Source: CAJXII01 sp965242915
GTDB lineage: Bacteria > Campylobacterota > Campylobacteria > Campylobacterales > Arcobacteraceae
Direction: 5' to 3'
Assembly (NCBI GenBank): GCA_965242915.1
Contig: CBDETN010000025.1
Coordinates: forward strand, 145,969 to 209,968
Length of the DNA stretch: 64,000 bases
A program made the translations under genes and the position numbers. Shown piece by piece: positions 46,664 to 55,895 of this stretch (position 1 is its first letter; each line of letters begins with the position of its first letter). Below the pieces are notes generated by a model. It was given only the letters and a program-made list of their open reading frames with translations. It was not told the origin of the DNA and ran no database searches.

Positions 46664-47457
46664 GTGATAATATTATTCAATTATGTAAAGAGTTAAAACT
46701 ATCAACAGTTTTAGAACAATATCATACTGTATCTACAACTGCTGCAAAAGAAGAGTGGACATATACACAATTCCTAAATGAGATACTACAACTAGAAATC
46801 ACAGCTAGATTAAGTCGTTCTAAAAATATACTTACAAAATTTGCTAGCTTTCCTGCTATTAAAACACTAGAAGAGTTTGATTATAACTTTACAATAGGGA
46901 TTAATTCTAAACAAATAAACGAATTAGCATCATTAGAATTTATAAAAAAGCATGAGAATATTATACTTCTAGGACAATCAAGAGTTGGTAAAACTCATCT
47001 TGCCATTGCACTTGCATATAAAACTGTCCAGAATAGATTTAAAGTAAAGTTTACAACTATTGCAGATTTACTGTCAAATGCAATTACAGCTAAAAGAGAG
47101 AAGAGATACGATAGTTTTTTAAAGTCTGTTCTTAGTCCATCTATATTAGTAATAGATGAGATAGGATACTTTAATATGTCTAAAGAAGAATCTAACCACT
47201 TCTTTCAAATAATATCAAAGAGATATGAAAAAGGTTCAACTATACTAACTTCAAATTTAGTATTTAGCAAATGGGTGCAAATATTTGCAGGTGATAAAGT
47301 TGTAACGACAGCTATTCTTGACAGAATATTACACCATTCACATATTATAAATATTCAAGGTGATAGTTATAGATTAAAAGAGAAAAAAGAATCAGGATTA
47401 ATAGCTTCAGATATATTTAATAATAAGGAGAAAATTGATAGTAATTTAAATAAATAA
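46654..47457 (+). CDS. istB: IstB-like ATPase (IS21-B)
   Basis: This 267-aa AAA+ protein has Walker A GQSRVGKT, Walker B ILVIDEIGY and TSNLVFSKWVQIF. It overlaps the last istA fragment by 10 bp. The reading frame is intact, although its partner is not. Confidence 0.9.
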   Translation: MELSDNIIQLCKELKLSTVLEQYHTVSTTAAKEEWTYTQFLNEILQLEITARLSRSKNILTKFASFPAIKTLEEFDYNFTIGINSKQINELASLEFIKKHENIILLGQSRVGKTHLAIALAYKTVQNRFKVKFTTIADLLSNAITAKREKRYDSFLKSVLSPSILVIDEIGYFNMSKEESNHFFQIISKRYEKGSTILTSNLVFSKWVQIFAGDKVVTTAILDRILHHSHIINIQGDSYRLKEKKESGLIASDIFNNKEKIDSNLNK

Positions 47458-47629
47458 TTGGTCCAAAGTAGTGTTGGTTTAAGTTTCAGAGTGTAACTAT
47501 TTTTAACTTTTACCTGCCCATTTTAGCAGTTCGCTTGACATTACTAAAGAAAATAAGAGTATTTTTAGTTAATTGTATTATCTACTCTAATAAGTTATAA
47601 TGTAGTTATGCATTTAAAGGGAGATAATT

Positions 47630-47935
47630 ATGAGTTTAACAGATAACAAGAAATTAAGTTTTATAAATACTATCACGGAAAAATTATCACGATTTTCAGA
47701 AGTAAATAAAATAATCTTGTTTGGTTCATTTGTTAAATCTAATAATCCAAATGATATAGATATAGCTATTATTCAAAATTCTAATGATAACTTTTTAACT
47801 TTATCTTTAAAATATAGAAAAGTATTAAGAGATTTATCAAAGATAATACCACTTGATATTATTCCTATAAAACAAAATTCAAATGGTGTATTTTTAGAAG
47901 AGATCAATAAAGGTCAAATTGTTTATGAAAGATGA
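47630..47935 (+). CDS. MNT-type nucleotidyltransferase (HEPN-MNT antitoxin)
   Basis: This 101-aa minimal nucleotidyltransferase has the GSFVKS...NDIDIAI motif (GS and D-x-D). In MNT-HEPN toxin-antitoxin pairs, this partner neutralises a HEPN RNase, often by modification. It overlaps the following HEPN gene by 11 bp. It begins shortly after the right end of IS21-B behind GGGAG. Confidence 0.88.
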   Translation: MSLTDNKKLSFINTITEKLSRFSEVNKIILFGSFVKSNNPNDIDIAIIQNSNDNFLTLSLKYRKVLRDLSKIIPLDIIPIKQNSNGVFLEEINKGQIVYER

Positions 47936-48311
47936 AACTAAACAATGGCTTAATTATGCAGATGAAAATTTATAATCATCAAAGATACTATTAAAAAGTT
48001 TATTATTTAATACTGTCTTACAAAATGCTCAACAATCAATAGAAAAATATATAAAAGCTTGTTTTATAGAAAAATGTTTTAAGCTACAAAAAACTCATAA
48101 TATTTTATCTTTGAATGAAGTTTTAAAACAAAATGATATTTTTTTAAATATTACAGAAGATGATATTGATTTAATAGATACAATATACTTATCATCAAAA
48201 TATCCATTTGGTTCAGTATTACCTGATTTTGAACCTGATGAAGATATTTGTTTACAGTGTATTAAAATAGCTGATACGGTTAAAGAAGATATTAATAAAT
48301 ATCTTAAATAG
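47925..48311 (+). pseudogene. HEPN domain protein with nonsense mutation
   Basis: The frame starts at ATG 47925 (MKDETKQWLNYADENL), hits TAA at 47973-47975 as codon 17, and then continues open to 48311 with the HEPN pattern (NAQQSIEKYIKACF, KTHNILSLNEVL, YPFGSVLPDFEPD). One substitution, probably AAA or GAA to TAA, explains the break. The C-terminal part alone lacks helix 1, so the toxin is probably inactive. Confidence 0.82.
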
Positions 48312-48494
48312 TTGTAGTTACTTTTCTTTTATGGTACATTAAGGAATAATAATTTAGCATAAATACCTTATACAAAAGGCTTGTAATGTATTTTTAAGTA
48401 CTTGAGTGGAGTACTTATTCAAATTGACATAAAACAATCCAATAATTCATTTAAACATTAAACTTTCAAAGAATATTTGTGTATAATACAAAAT

Positions 48495-48887
48495 ATGATA
48501 AAACAAAATGATGAAATTCAATGGAAATCTACCCACAATCAAAAAATATTACGATTAAAATATGTTCGAGTACTTGAAAAATTTGTTAAACGAACTATTG
48601 CATTGCTTAAATATCCTGAATTCGACTATATCTTATTTAAAAAATTAACACTTACAAATTATGAATTTGTCCAAAAAGTAGAGGCGATACGACTTGACAG
48701 TGATTATCTAAAAAAGCTGCAAGAATATTCTCAAATAATTTTAAATACAATTGCCAATCATAGTAAATATTTCAAAGATGAGCAACAATTTCTTTTAAAA
48801 GAAGCCAACCTGCTTCATAAAGAAAAAAATAAAAACAACTATAAAAAAGACAAGCACAAAAAGAAAAAATTTAACGATGGATACTAA
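48495..48887 (+). CDS. Conserved hypothetical protein upstream of RecD-like helicase
   Basis: This 130-aa protein is helical and ends in a very Lys-rich tail (KKDKHKKKKFNDGY), suggesting nucleic-acid contact. I do not recognise a family. An upstream TTG at 48477 could add six residues, but the ATG at 48495 is preferred. It overlaps the helicase gene by 11 bp, so the two are co-translated and possibly work together. Confidence 0.6.
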   Translation: MIKQNDEIQWKSTHNQKILRLKYVRVLEKFVKRTIALLKYPEFDYILFKKLTLTNYEFVQKVEAIRLDSDYLKKLQEYSQIILNTIANHSKYFKDEQQFLLKEANLLHKEKNKNNYKKDKHKKKKFNDGY

Positions 48888-51165
48888 TACCAAAGAAGTT
48901 AATCTTACTGGAACTTTACAAAAGGTTCTTTATCAAAATGAAGAAAATAAATATTGCATTGCTGTTCTTTCAAACGGGCAAAAGATTTGCGGGGTATATT
49001 TTGATACAAATTTAAAGATGCTCGAGGGTGAAGAGATACTTTTAACCGGACTTTGGGAAACTCACAAAAAATACGGTGTTCAGTTTGCCTTTACCTCTTT
49101 AGTTATCAAAGAAGCAGAAATTTTCTTTTTTCTTACAAAAATTGTCAAAGGTATAGGTAAAAAAGTAGCCAAAGAGTTATTGAAAAAGTATGATGAAGAT
49201 GAACTATGCGAAATACTTGATAATCGTCCAAGTGTACTTTTAGAAATACAAGGTATTAAAGACAAAAAACTCACTCAAATAGTAACTAGCTGGAATAAAT
49301 TCAAACATCTTCGTGAACTTGGTTCATTTTTAGGTCAATATGGAGTTACCAGCAATCTAATAAATAAAATTTATCAAGAGTTTGGTGAAGTTGAAAATTT
49401 AATAGAAAAAATTAAAGAAAATCCATATTTACTAATTAGAATAAAAGGGATTGGTTTTAAAAAAGCAGATGAGATAGGTCGGGCTTTGGGCATTGAAGAG
49501 CATAGCACTTTTAGAGTTGGTGCTTGTATGAGTTTTGTACTTAAAGATTATTGCGATAACAATGGAAATAGTTCAATTTCTAAAGATAAACTTTATTCTT
49601 TATGTGATGATAATTTAAATTTTAATAATCAGGTTGAACTGTATGAAAAAGTTTTAATTCAAATTTTAAGTACAAAAGAGATTCATCAAACTACGGAAAA
49701 CAGATATGCTCCAAGTATGCTTTGGAATGCGGAAAAACGAATTTTAGAATTCTTTCAAACACGAGCTAAGGCAAATCCAAATAGACCTATAGTAGCCGGT
49801 TTCCAAAACTATATAACTAAAAAAGAGGCGACTTTAGGATTTACTCTAAGTGAAGAGCAGAAAAAAGCAGTTGAACTTATCAATAATGGTGCCAATACAG
49901 TTTTATTAGTTGGATATGCAGGAACCGGAAAGAGTACTTCAAGCAGGGCAATACTGGAACTAATTGAAGAAACCATAAGTTTTAATGATATTAAATGTAT
50001 GGCATTAAGTGGGATAGCAAGTCAACGAATCAGTGATACAACTGGCTATGAAAGTGCTACTATTCAATCTGAACTAATAAAAATACAAAATAGTAACAAA
50101 GATTATTTTTCATATAAAGCAATACTTTTAGATGAAGCCAGTATGATAAACAGTGTCACTTTTTATCAAGTGATTTCCAAAATCCACCCTGATTGTATTT
50201 TTATCATTGTTGGAGATGATGGACAGCTTCCTGCCATTGGAGCCGGAGATATTTTGGCAGATGCCATTAAATTTGAGTTAGCACCAGTATGTAAGTTGAC
50301 AAAAATATACAGACACAATGAACTCCAGGCGATAGCTACAATCGCAAATGAAATACGAAAAGGTGAAGTGCCAGAGTATGACAAAACTTATGAAGATTTT
50401 AAATTCTTAGATGTGAGCATACCATCTTATTATGCACAAAAAGCTATCTTAACTGACTATGAGATGAATATGCTGAGAAATGATAATAATACCAAGATCT
50501 TACATACTATAATTAACACTGCAAGTCATTATTTGAAAGACACTTATGCATATATAAAAGAGAAAGAAATTTCAAAAGCCTTAACACTTTTTCAAGTGAT
50601 TACACCTATTAAAAGTGGAACTTTAGGGGTAGAAAATTTAAATATAAATTTACAAAAACTATTTAACAGCACAAAGGGACAAGCATACAAAAGTAAAACT
50701 TATGAGTATAAATTAACTGATAAAGTGATACATATTAAAAATGAGAATATGAAAGCCCAAAGTATGAATGAATACAAAAAAGGAAGTATCAACTTTGTAG
50801 AAAAAAGAATTTTTAATGGGCAGCTAGGGATGATAATCAAACTTGATTTTGAAATTAACAAAGCTATTATTTTATATCCAAATGATGATATGGTAGTGTT
50901 TTATGATTTTGATATGCTTGATAATCTTATCTCTTTAGCATACTGTTTAACTATTCATAAAACTCAAGGTATGGAATATGATACAGCCTTAATCCCTATG
51001 ACATTTTCTCACTATATTATGCACAATACAAAGTTACTTTATACTGCAATTACAAGAGCCAAAAATATGTGTTTCGTTGCAGGTGAAAAAGAAGCATTTG
51101 AAAGTGCCTGCAAAAAGATTGAGATTACCCAAAGAGAAACTGTCATAAATGATATTATGAGTTGA
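48877..51165 (+). CDS. RecD2-like ATP-dependent DNA helicase
   Basis: This 762-aa helicase has an N-terminal OB-like part, tandem helix-hairpin-helix motifs (VKGIGKKVAKELL, IKGIGFKKADEIG), Walker A VGYAGTGKST (near 348), DEASM Walker B (LLDEASMI) and the C-terminal motif HKTQGMEYD. This matches the RecD2/TraA-like 5'-3' helicases that act without RecBC. The length is normal. It is coupled to a small Lys-rich protein. Confidence 0.88.
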   Translation: MDTNTKEVNLTGTLQKVLYQNEENKYCIAVLSNGQKICGVYFDTNLKMLEGEEILLTGLWETHKKYGVQFAFTSLVIKEAEIFFFLTKIVKGIGKKVAKELLKKYDEDELCEILDNRPSVLLEIQGIKDKKLTQIVTSWNKFKHLRELGSFLGQYGVTSNLINKIYQEFGEVENLIEKIKENPYLLIRIKGIGFKKADEIGRALGIEEHSTFRVGACMSFVLKDYCDNNGNSSISKDKLYSLCDDNLNFNNQVELYEKVLIQILSTKEIHQTTENRYAPSMLWNAEKRILEFFQTRAKANPNRPIVAGFQNYITKKEATLGFTLSEEQKKAVELINNGANTVLLVGYAGTGKSTSSRAILELIEETISFNDIKCMALSGIASQRISDTTGYESATIQSELIKIQNSNKDYFSYKAILLDEASMINSVTFYQVISKIHPDCIFIIVGDDGQLPAIGAGDILADAIKFELAPVCKLTKIYRHNELQAIATIANEIRKGEVPEYDKTYEDFKFLDVSIPSYYAQKAILTDYEMNMLRNDNNTKILHTIINTASHYLKDTYAYIKEKEISKALTLFQVITPIKSGTLGVENLNINLQKLFNSTKGQAYKSKTYEYKLTDKVIHIKNENMKAQSMNEYKKGSINFVEKRIFNGQLGMIIKLDFEINKAIILYPNDDMVVFYDFDMLDNLISLAYCLTIHKTQGMEYDTALIPMTFSHYIMHNTKLLYTAITRAKNMCFVAGEKEAFESACKKIEITQRETVINDIMS

Positions 51166-51211
51166 AATTAGATTAACCATAGTTGCTGTGACAATAAGTA
51201 ACACTTCCCAT

Positions 51212-51267
51212 TGATCTGGCTACACTAATTCATACTTAGAACTTAAATAAATCTAAGTTAAAATAGT
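51212..51267 (+). repeat. Solitary IS3-2-type left end
   Basis: TGATCTGG followed by TTCATA, AGAA, TTAAAT and AGTTAAAATA blocks aligns with the left end of IS3-2 (19086-19141) over about 56 bp, with about three quarters of positions identical. No transposase or right end follows. It is a scar of an older insertion. Confidence 0.6.
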
Positions 51268-51347
51268 AAAGATTTAATTGATAAAAGTAAAAACAAACCA
51301 ATTTTAGATATAATCGCATAAACAAGTGAAAAAAGGGTTAAAAATAT

Positions 51348-52937
51348 ATGGTTAAAGTAGTAAATCTTAAAAAGACTTTTGGTGCAAGAACATTATTTCA
51401 GGATATTAATTTATCTTTAGATACAGGAAAAAGATATGGTTTAATTGGTGCAAATGGTGCCGGGAAAACAACTTTCCTAAATATGCTGAGTGGAACAGAA
51501 GAGATAACAGAGGGTGAAGTTCAAGTTCAAAATGGTAAAAAAGTCGGAGTTTTAGGGCAAAATCAATTTGCATATGAAGATTATACTTTACTTGATACAG
51601 TTCTAGCTGGTAATAAAAAACTTTATGATGCGATTAAAGAAAAAGAAAAACTTTATTTAGAAGAATATACAGATGAAATTGGTAATAAATTAGGTGAGTT
51701 AGAGATGATTTGTTGTGAAGAGGACCCAACTTACGAGTATGATGTAAAAATTACAAAAATACTTGAAGCTTTAGGTTTCCCTGCTTCTACGCACAATGAC
51801 CTAATGAGTACAATCGCCGGTGGTGAAAAATTTAAAGTTTTACTTGCACAAGTTCTTTTCCCTAAACCAGATGTATTGTTCCTTGATGAGCCTACAAATA
51901 ACTTGGATATCTCAACTATTTCATGGCTGGAAAACCAACTGCAACACCATGATGGTACTATGGTAGTTATTTCACATGACAGACACTTTTTAAATGCTGT
52001 TTGTACACGTATACTTGATGTTGACTTTAAGAAAATTAGAGAGTTTACAGGTACTTATGATGATTGGTATATTGCATCTACAGTTTTAGCAAAACAAGCA
52101 CAAACTGACTTTGACAAAAAACAAAAAGAAAAAGATGAGCTTGAAGCTTTTGTTAGAAGATTTAGTGCAAATGCTTCTAAAGCCAAACAAGCAACATCAA
52201 GACAAAAGAAACTTGATAAACTAGATATAGAAGCTATTTCAGTAAGTTCTAGACGTGATCCATCTATTGTATTTAAACAAGAAAAGCCTATTAGCAAAGA
52301 GATACTTGAACTTGTAAATATATCTAAAAGTTATGATGGTAAAGTGGTACTTAAAGATATAAGCCTTATGATGGAAAAGGGTGATAAGATTGCTTTAATT
52401 GGTCCAAATGGTGCTGGAAAAACTACACTTTGTGAAATCTTAATGGAAAACATAAAGCCAGATAGCGGTGAAGTTAAATGGGGAGCAACAGCTAAAATCA
52501 GTTATTTCCCACAAAATACAACTGATCTAATTCATGGAGATATTACACTTTATGATTGGTTAAGAGATTTTGATAGAGATGCGGATATTGCAGAGATTAG
52601 AAGTTGTTTAGGAAGAATGCTTTTTAACGGTCAAGAGCAAGAAAAAAGTGTAAAAAACTGTTCTGGTGGTGAAAAACACAGAATGATGCTAAGTAAGATT
52701 ATGCTTGAAAAAAGAAACTTTTTACTTTTAGATGAGCCTACAAATCACCTTGACTTAGAAGCAATTATTGCGATGGGAGAAGCTCTTTTATCTTTCGAAG
52801 GACATACTATTTGTGTATCTCACGATAGAGAATTACTTGATGCATTTGCAAATAGAATTATTGAAATTCAAGAAGACGGTACTATTGTTGATTTTAGCGG
52901 TACTTATGAAGAATTTTTGGAGAGTAAGGCGAAATAA
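51348..52937 (+). CDS. ABC-F family ATPase
   Basis: This 529-aa soluble protein has two ABC domains (Walker A GANGAGKT and GPNGAGKT; Walker B FLDEPTNNLD and LLDEPTNHLD) joined by a charged linker (residues about 240-310), without TM domains. The first signature is AGGEK, the second CSGGEK. It resembles YbiT-type ABC-F factors that act on the ribosome. It is monocistronic or coupled to the small membrane gene 2 bp downstream. Confidence 0.92.
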   Translation: MVKVVNLKKTFGARTLFQDINLSLDTGKRYGLIGANGAGKTTFLNMLSGTEEITEGEVQVQNGKKVGVLGQNQFAYEDYTLLDTVLAGNKKLYDAIKEKEKLYLEEYTDEIGNKLGELEMICCEEDPTYEYDVKITKILEALGFPASTHNDLMSTIAGGEKFKVLLAQVLFPKPDVLFLDEPTNNLDISTISWLENQLQHHDGTMVVISHDRHFLNAVCTRILDVDFKKIREFTGTYDDWYIASTVLAKQAQTDFDKKQKEKDELEAFVRRFSANASKAKQATSRQKKLDKLDIEAISVSSRRDPSIVFKQEKPISKEILELVNISKSYDGKVVLKDISLMMEKGDKIALIGPNGAGKTTLCEILMENIKPDSGEVKWGATAKISYFPQNTTDLIHGDITLYDWLRDFDRDADIAEIRSCLGRMLFNGQEQEKSVKNCSGGEKHRMMLSKIMLEKRNFLLLDEPTNHLDLEAIIAMGEALLSFEGHTICVSHDRELLDAFANRIIEIQEDGTIVDFSGTYEEFLESKAK

Positions 52938-52939
52938 TA

Positions 52940-53239
52940 ATGAGTGAATCTTTATTTTTAGTTATTTTAATTATACTTGGAATCATTTATATTTTAAAAA
53001 GTTATATTACAAAATTAATTAATCATAATATATTCACTAAAGAGGAAGGTTTTAAATTAAAAAGCAAATATATAAGTTATTTTTTATTTTTTATTTTATC
53101 AGCAACTTTAATTATTGGTATGCTGCTAGGAACAAAAACTAAAAAAACTTATAAAAATGTAAGTGAAGGATTTGAAAAAATAAGAACAAAAGATGATGGA
53201 AGACCAAGTCCGATGTTTGATATTGATACTTATTGGTAG
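52940..53239 (+). CDS. Small membrane protein, unknown
   Basis: This 99-aa protein has two hydrophobic segments (about residues 5-23 and 45-64) and a charged C-terminus. It starts 2 bp after the ABC-F stop and ends 21 bp before the comEC-like gene. No family recognised. Confidence 0.6.
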   Translation: MSESLFLVILIILGIIYILKSYITKLINHNIFTKEEGFKLKSKYISYFLFFILSATLIIGMLLGTKTKKTYKNVSEGFEKIRTKDDGRPSPMFDIDTYW

Positions 53240-53260
53240 AAACAGTCAAGTATCATCAAA

Positions 53261-54511
53261 ATGAGTGATATCCAAAAACTTCCCCTGGCAAAAAATAAAA
53301 CTCAATGGCTGTATATTATTATAGCACTCAGCCTTATTTTTATAATTAATATAATTTACGAATATTCTAAATACAAAAAATTTACTTCAAATACAATATA
53401 TGTAACAGATGCCAAAGTAATAAATACATATCCAAAAAAATATTATCAAATTCTAAAATTACAAACACCGTATTTTATATGTTTTACAACTAATAAAACC
53501 GAACAAGAGCTAAAGATACAAGATGATATCAATATTTATATCAACACTTCAAAAATAACATTTATAGAATTTTTAAAAGGTTTTTATACTACAAGTTTCA
53601 ATATTCAAAAACTTCCACAAATTCAAAATCTGTTAAAAACTTTATCAACAAATATAGATCAACAACAGTCAAATAAAAATATCTCATCTTTATTTAATGC
53701 TCTATTTTTTGCAATACCTATAAACAAAGAAATAAGAGAAGTTTGTGCCACATTTGGAGTGTCGCATCTTGTAGCTATCTCTGGATTTCATCTTGGTATA
53801 TTATCACTTTTTATTTATTGGATTTTATACTTTCCATATAAAAAACTTCAAAGTAAATACTTTCCGTATCGTAATAAAAAGTTTGATTTATTACTCCTTA
53901 CAACTATTTTGCTTTTCTCATATTTAATTTTTGTAGGTGTCGTACCATCTTTACTCAGAGCCTTTGTAATGTTTGTATTTGGAATATTTTTCTTACGGAC
54001 AAATATTAAAATATTATCCTTTGGTACTTTAGTTTTAGTAGTTATGTTTATAATTGCAATTTTTCCTAAGCTAATCTTTTCCATATCTTTATGGTTTAGT
54101 GCAGCCGGAGTTTTTTATATATTTTTATTTATTCAATATTTTAAAAATATGAATAAAATCATTGCTTTTCTTCTTTTTAATATTTGGATATATCTAGCAA
54201 TAAATCCAATTACTCACTTTTTCTTTGGTACAACAGCATTAGTACAATTATATTCACCGCTATTTACAATTGGATTTATATTGTTTTATCCATTAGAGTT
54301 ATTTTTACATCTAATTGGTCAAGGTAATTTATTTGATAGTTTTATACAATATTGGTTAAATCTAAACATAGAAACAAAAGAAGTTTTTACACCAGCTTGG
54401 GTTTTTATCGGATATATAGTAATCAGCCTATTTTCTATACCTTGCCCTAAATGGTTTAGAACCTTGAATTTAAGTTTCATAGCCTTTAATTTATGGTTAT
54501 TTTTAAACTAA
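53261..54511 (+). CDS. ComEC/Rec2-family DNA uptake channel
   Basis: This 416-aa membrane protein has the Competence-domain motif VAISGFHLGILSLF and about eight to ten hydrophobic segments. It has the N-terminal part but no C-terminal metallo-beta-lactamase domain. Short versions like this occur in Campylobacterota. It probably transports single-stranded DNA into the cytoplasm in natural transformation. Confidence 0.85.
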   Translation: MSDIQKLPLAKNKTQWLYIIIALSLIFIINIIYEYSKYKKFTSNTIYVTDAKVINTYPKKYYQILKLQTPYFICFTTNKTEQELKIQDDINIYINTSKITFIEFLKGFYTTSFNIQKLPQIQNLLKTLSTNIDQQQSNKNISSLFNALFFAIPINKEIREVCATFGVSHLVAISGFHLGILSLFIYWILYFPYKKLQSKYFPYRNKKFDLLLLTTILLFSYLIFVGVVPSLLRAFVMFVFGIFFLRTNIKILSFGTLVLVVMFIIAIFPKLIFSISLWFSAAGVFYIFLFIQYFKNMNKIIAFLLFNIWIYLAINPITHFFFGTTALVQLYSPLFTIGFILFYPLELFLHLIGQGNLFDSFIQYWLNLNIETKEVFTPAWVFIGYIVISLFSIPCPKWFRTLNLSFIAFNLWLFLN

Positions 54512-54628
54512 ATAGACAATTTATAAATATTTTCATAAAAACATAGCTTATATAATAATTTTTATGGTACAATGATACCTTAATGTTTAATATTGATTAA
54601 ATATAACAATTTAGAAGGAAAAGATAAC

Positions 54629-54907
54629 ATGCAAATATATGTTGGAAATATGTCATATCAAATGACTGAAGATAGTTTAAGTGCGATATTCGCAGAATTT
54701 GGTGAAGTTTCAAAAACTGTAATAATCGCTGATAGAGAAACAGGTAGAGCTAAAGGTTTTGGTTTTGTTACTATGAATAATGATGAAGAAGCAAAAGCTG
54801 CAATTGAAGCATTAAACGAAAAAGAAATAGATGGTAGAACTTTAAGAGTAAATGAAGCTAAACCTAGAGAAGAAAGACCAAAAAGAGAATTTAACGACAG
54901 ATATTAA
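54629..54907 (+). CDS. RRM-domain RNA-binding protein
   Basis: This 92-aa protein is one RNA recognition motif with RNP2 (IYVGNM, residues 3-8) and RNP1 (KGFGFVTM, about 41-48) and a short Arg/Glu/Lys tail (REERPKREF). The frame opens at 54593, but AGAAGGA near 54613-54619 indicates the ATG at 54629. It may act as an RNA chaperone. A terminator follows. Confidence 0.93.
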   Translation: MQIYVGNMSYQMTEDSLSAIFAEFGEVSKTVIIADRETGRAKGFGFVTMNNDEEAKAAIEALNEKEIDGRTLRVNEAKPREERPKREFNDRY

Positions 54908-54924
54908 AATCTAAATTTTATTTT

Positions 54925-54948
54925 ATTCCCAACATCTTTGTTGGGAAT
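54925..54948 (+). terminator. Rho-independent terminator after the RRM gene
   Basis: ATTCCCAAC (54925-54933) pairs with GTTGGGAAT (54940-54948), a 9-bp stem with a 6-nt loop, followed by TCTTTC. It lies 18 bp after the RRM stop. Confidence 0.75.
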
Positions 54949-54981
54949 TCTTTCAAGCCTTAATAATTTCCACAAATAATT

Positions 54982-55722
54982 TTATCCAAGAACCTTATCA
55001 AGAGTATATTTCATATCTTCATCAAGATCTTTCATATTTGTTCGCATCCAATTTAAATATCCGGCATCTTCTCGTGCAACCTCAGCGATTTCTCTGTCTT
55101 TATATTTACCAAACTTAAATGTTTGTATTAACACAGGCGTTCGTGTCAAATCTGCTAATTTTTCCATAGGATTATAATCTGGATAAATCTCCATACATTT
55201 AGCCACCAATTTACTTAAAAATAGTTTCATAACCAAAACATCACCAATAGCATCATGAGCTTTAATAACTATATTCAATTTATCAGCTTCTTCTTGTTCT
55301 GTTTTATATAACTCTAAAGCATATCTAATATATTGAAGTCTATGATATGGCAAATCAGGAAACATATGCTTCGCACATCTTAAAGTATCTATTAAAGTAT
55401 ATCTGTTTTCAAAACCCTCTTTTTCAATCATAGATAAATCAAATTTAATATTATGAGCAATTAAATAGTTTGAAGAATCATTTAATTCAACAATTTTTTG
55501 ATAAAACTTGGTATTTACACAAGCAGGTTTTCCTTCAAGTAAATCAGGAGTAATATTATGTACCTCCATAGCCTCAATCTTGATAGGCAAAACAGCACTG
55601 CACATCTCATCATACACTTCAATATCAGTTTTACTATTTACAACCATTCCACCCATTTGGATAATTCTATCTTCTTCTAAAGCCCCTGTAGTTTCTGTAT
55701 CAAATAATACATATTTTGCCAT
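54982..55722 (-). CDS. DnaQ-like 3'-5' exonuclease
   Basis: This 246-aa DEDDh exonuclease has FDTETTGAL, AHNIKFDLSMIE and HDAIGDVLVMKLF motifs. A C-terminal segment (FKFGKYKDREIAEVA, YLNWM) resembles the DUF3820-type extension seen in some DnaQ relatives. It is convergent with the RRM gene and not associated with DNA polymerase genes here, so it may be a repair or RNA exonuclease. Confidence 0.88.
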   Translation of the reverse strand: MAKYVLFDTETTGALEEDRIIQMGGMVVNSKTDIEVYDEMCSAVLPIKIEAMEVHNITPDLLEGKPACVNTKFYQKIVELNDSSNYLIAHNIKFDLSMIEKEGFENRYTLIDTLRCAKHMFPDLPYHRLQYIRYALELYKTEQEEADKLNIVIKAHDAIGDVLVMKLFLSKLVAKCMEIYPDYNPMEKLADLTRTPVLIQTFKFGKYKDREIAEVAREDAGYLNWMRTNMKDLDEDMKYTLDKVLG

Positions 55723-55895
55723 TTTTTATTTCCTTAATTTTATATTGCGCATTTTACCATAAACTATATACAACCAAAGATTATAAAGCAGGTAAATTAA
55801 AAATCTAAAAGACTTTTTTTTCATTAAGTCTAATTTTGGTAAAATATTTTATATAAATTGAGATTGAGTTCTTTCACGGTCTCAGAGGAGTGAAT

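Larger units (their letters stand above)
45540..47540 (+). mobile_element. IS21-family element (IS21-B)
   Basis: Perfect inverted repeats of about 30 bp start TGTCAAGCGAACTGCTAAAA at 45540 and end at 47540. They bracket an istA remnant and an intact istB on the plus strand. The left flank is the broken E2 gene and the right flank is unrelated, with no matching target duplication. The element therefore sits at a deletion or recombination junction. Confidence 0.9.

Noticed and set aside
48377..48420. Short inverted repeat AAGTACT/AGTACTT upstream of 48495
   Set aside because: A 7-bp stem in AT-rich DNA is weak and there is no supporting context.
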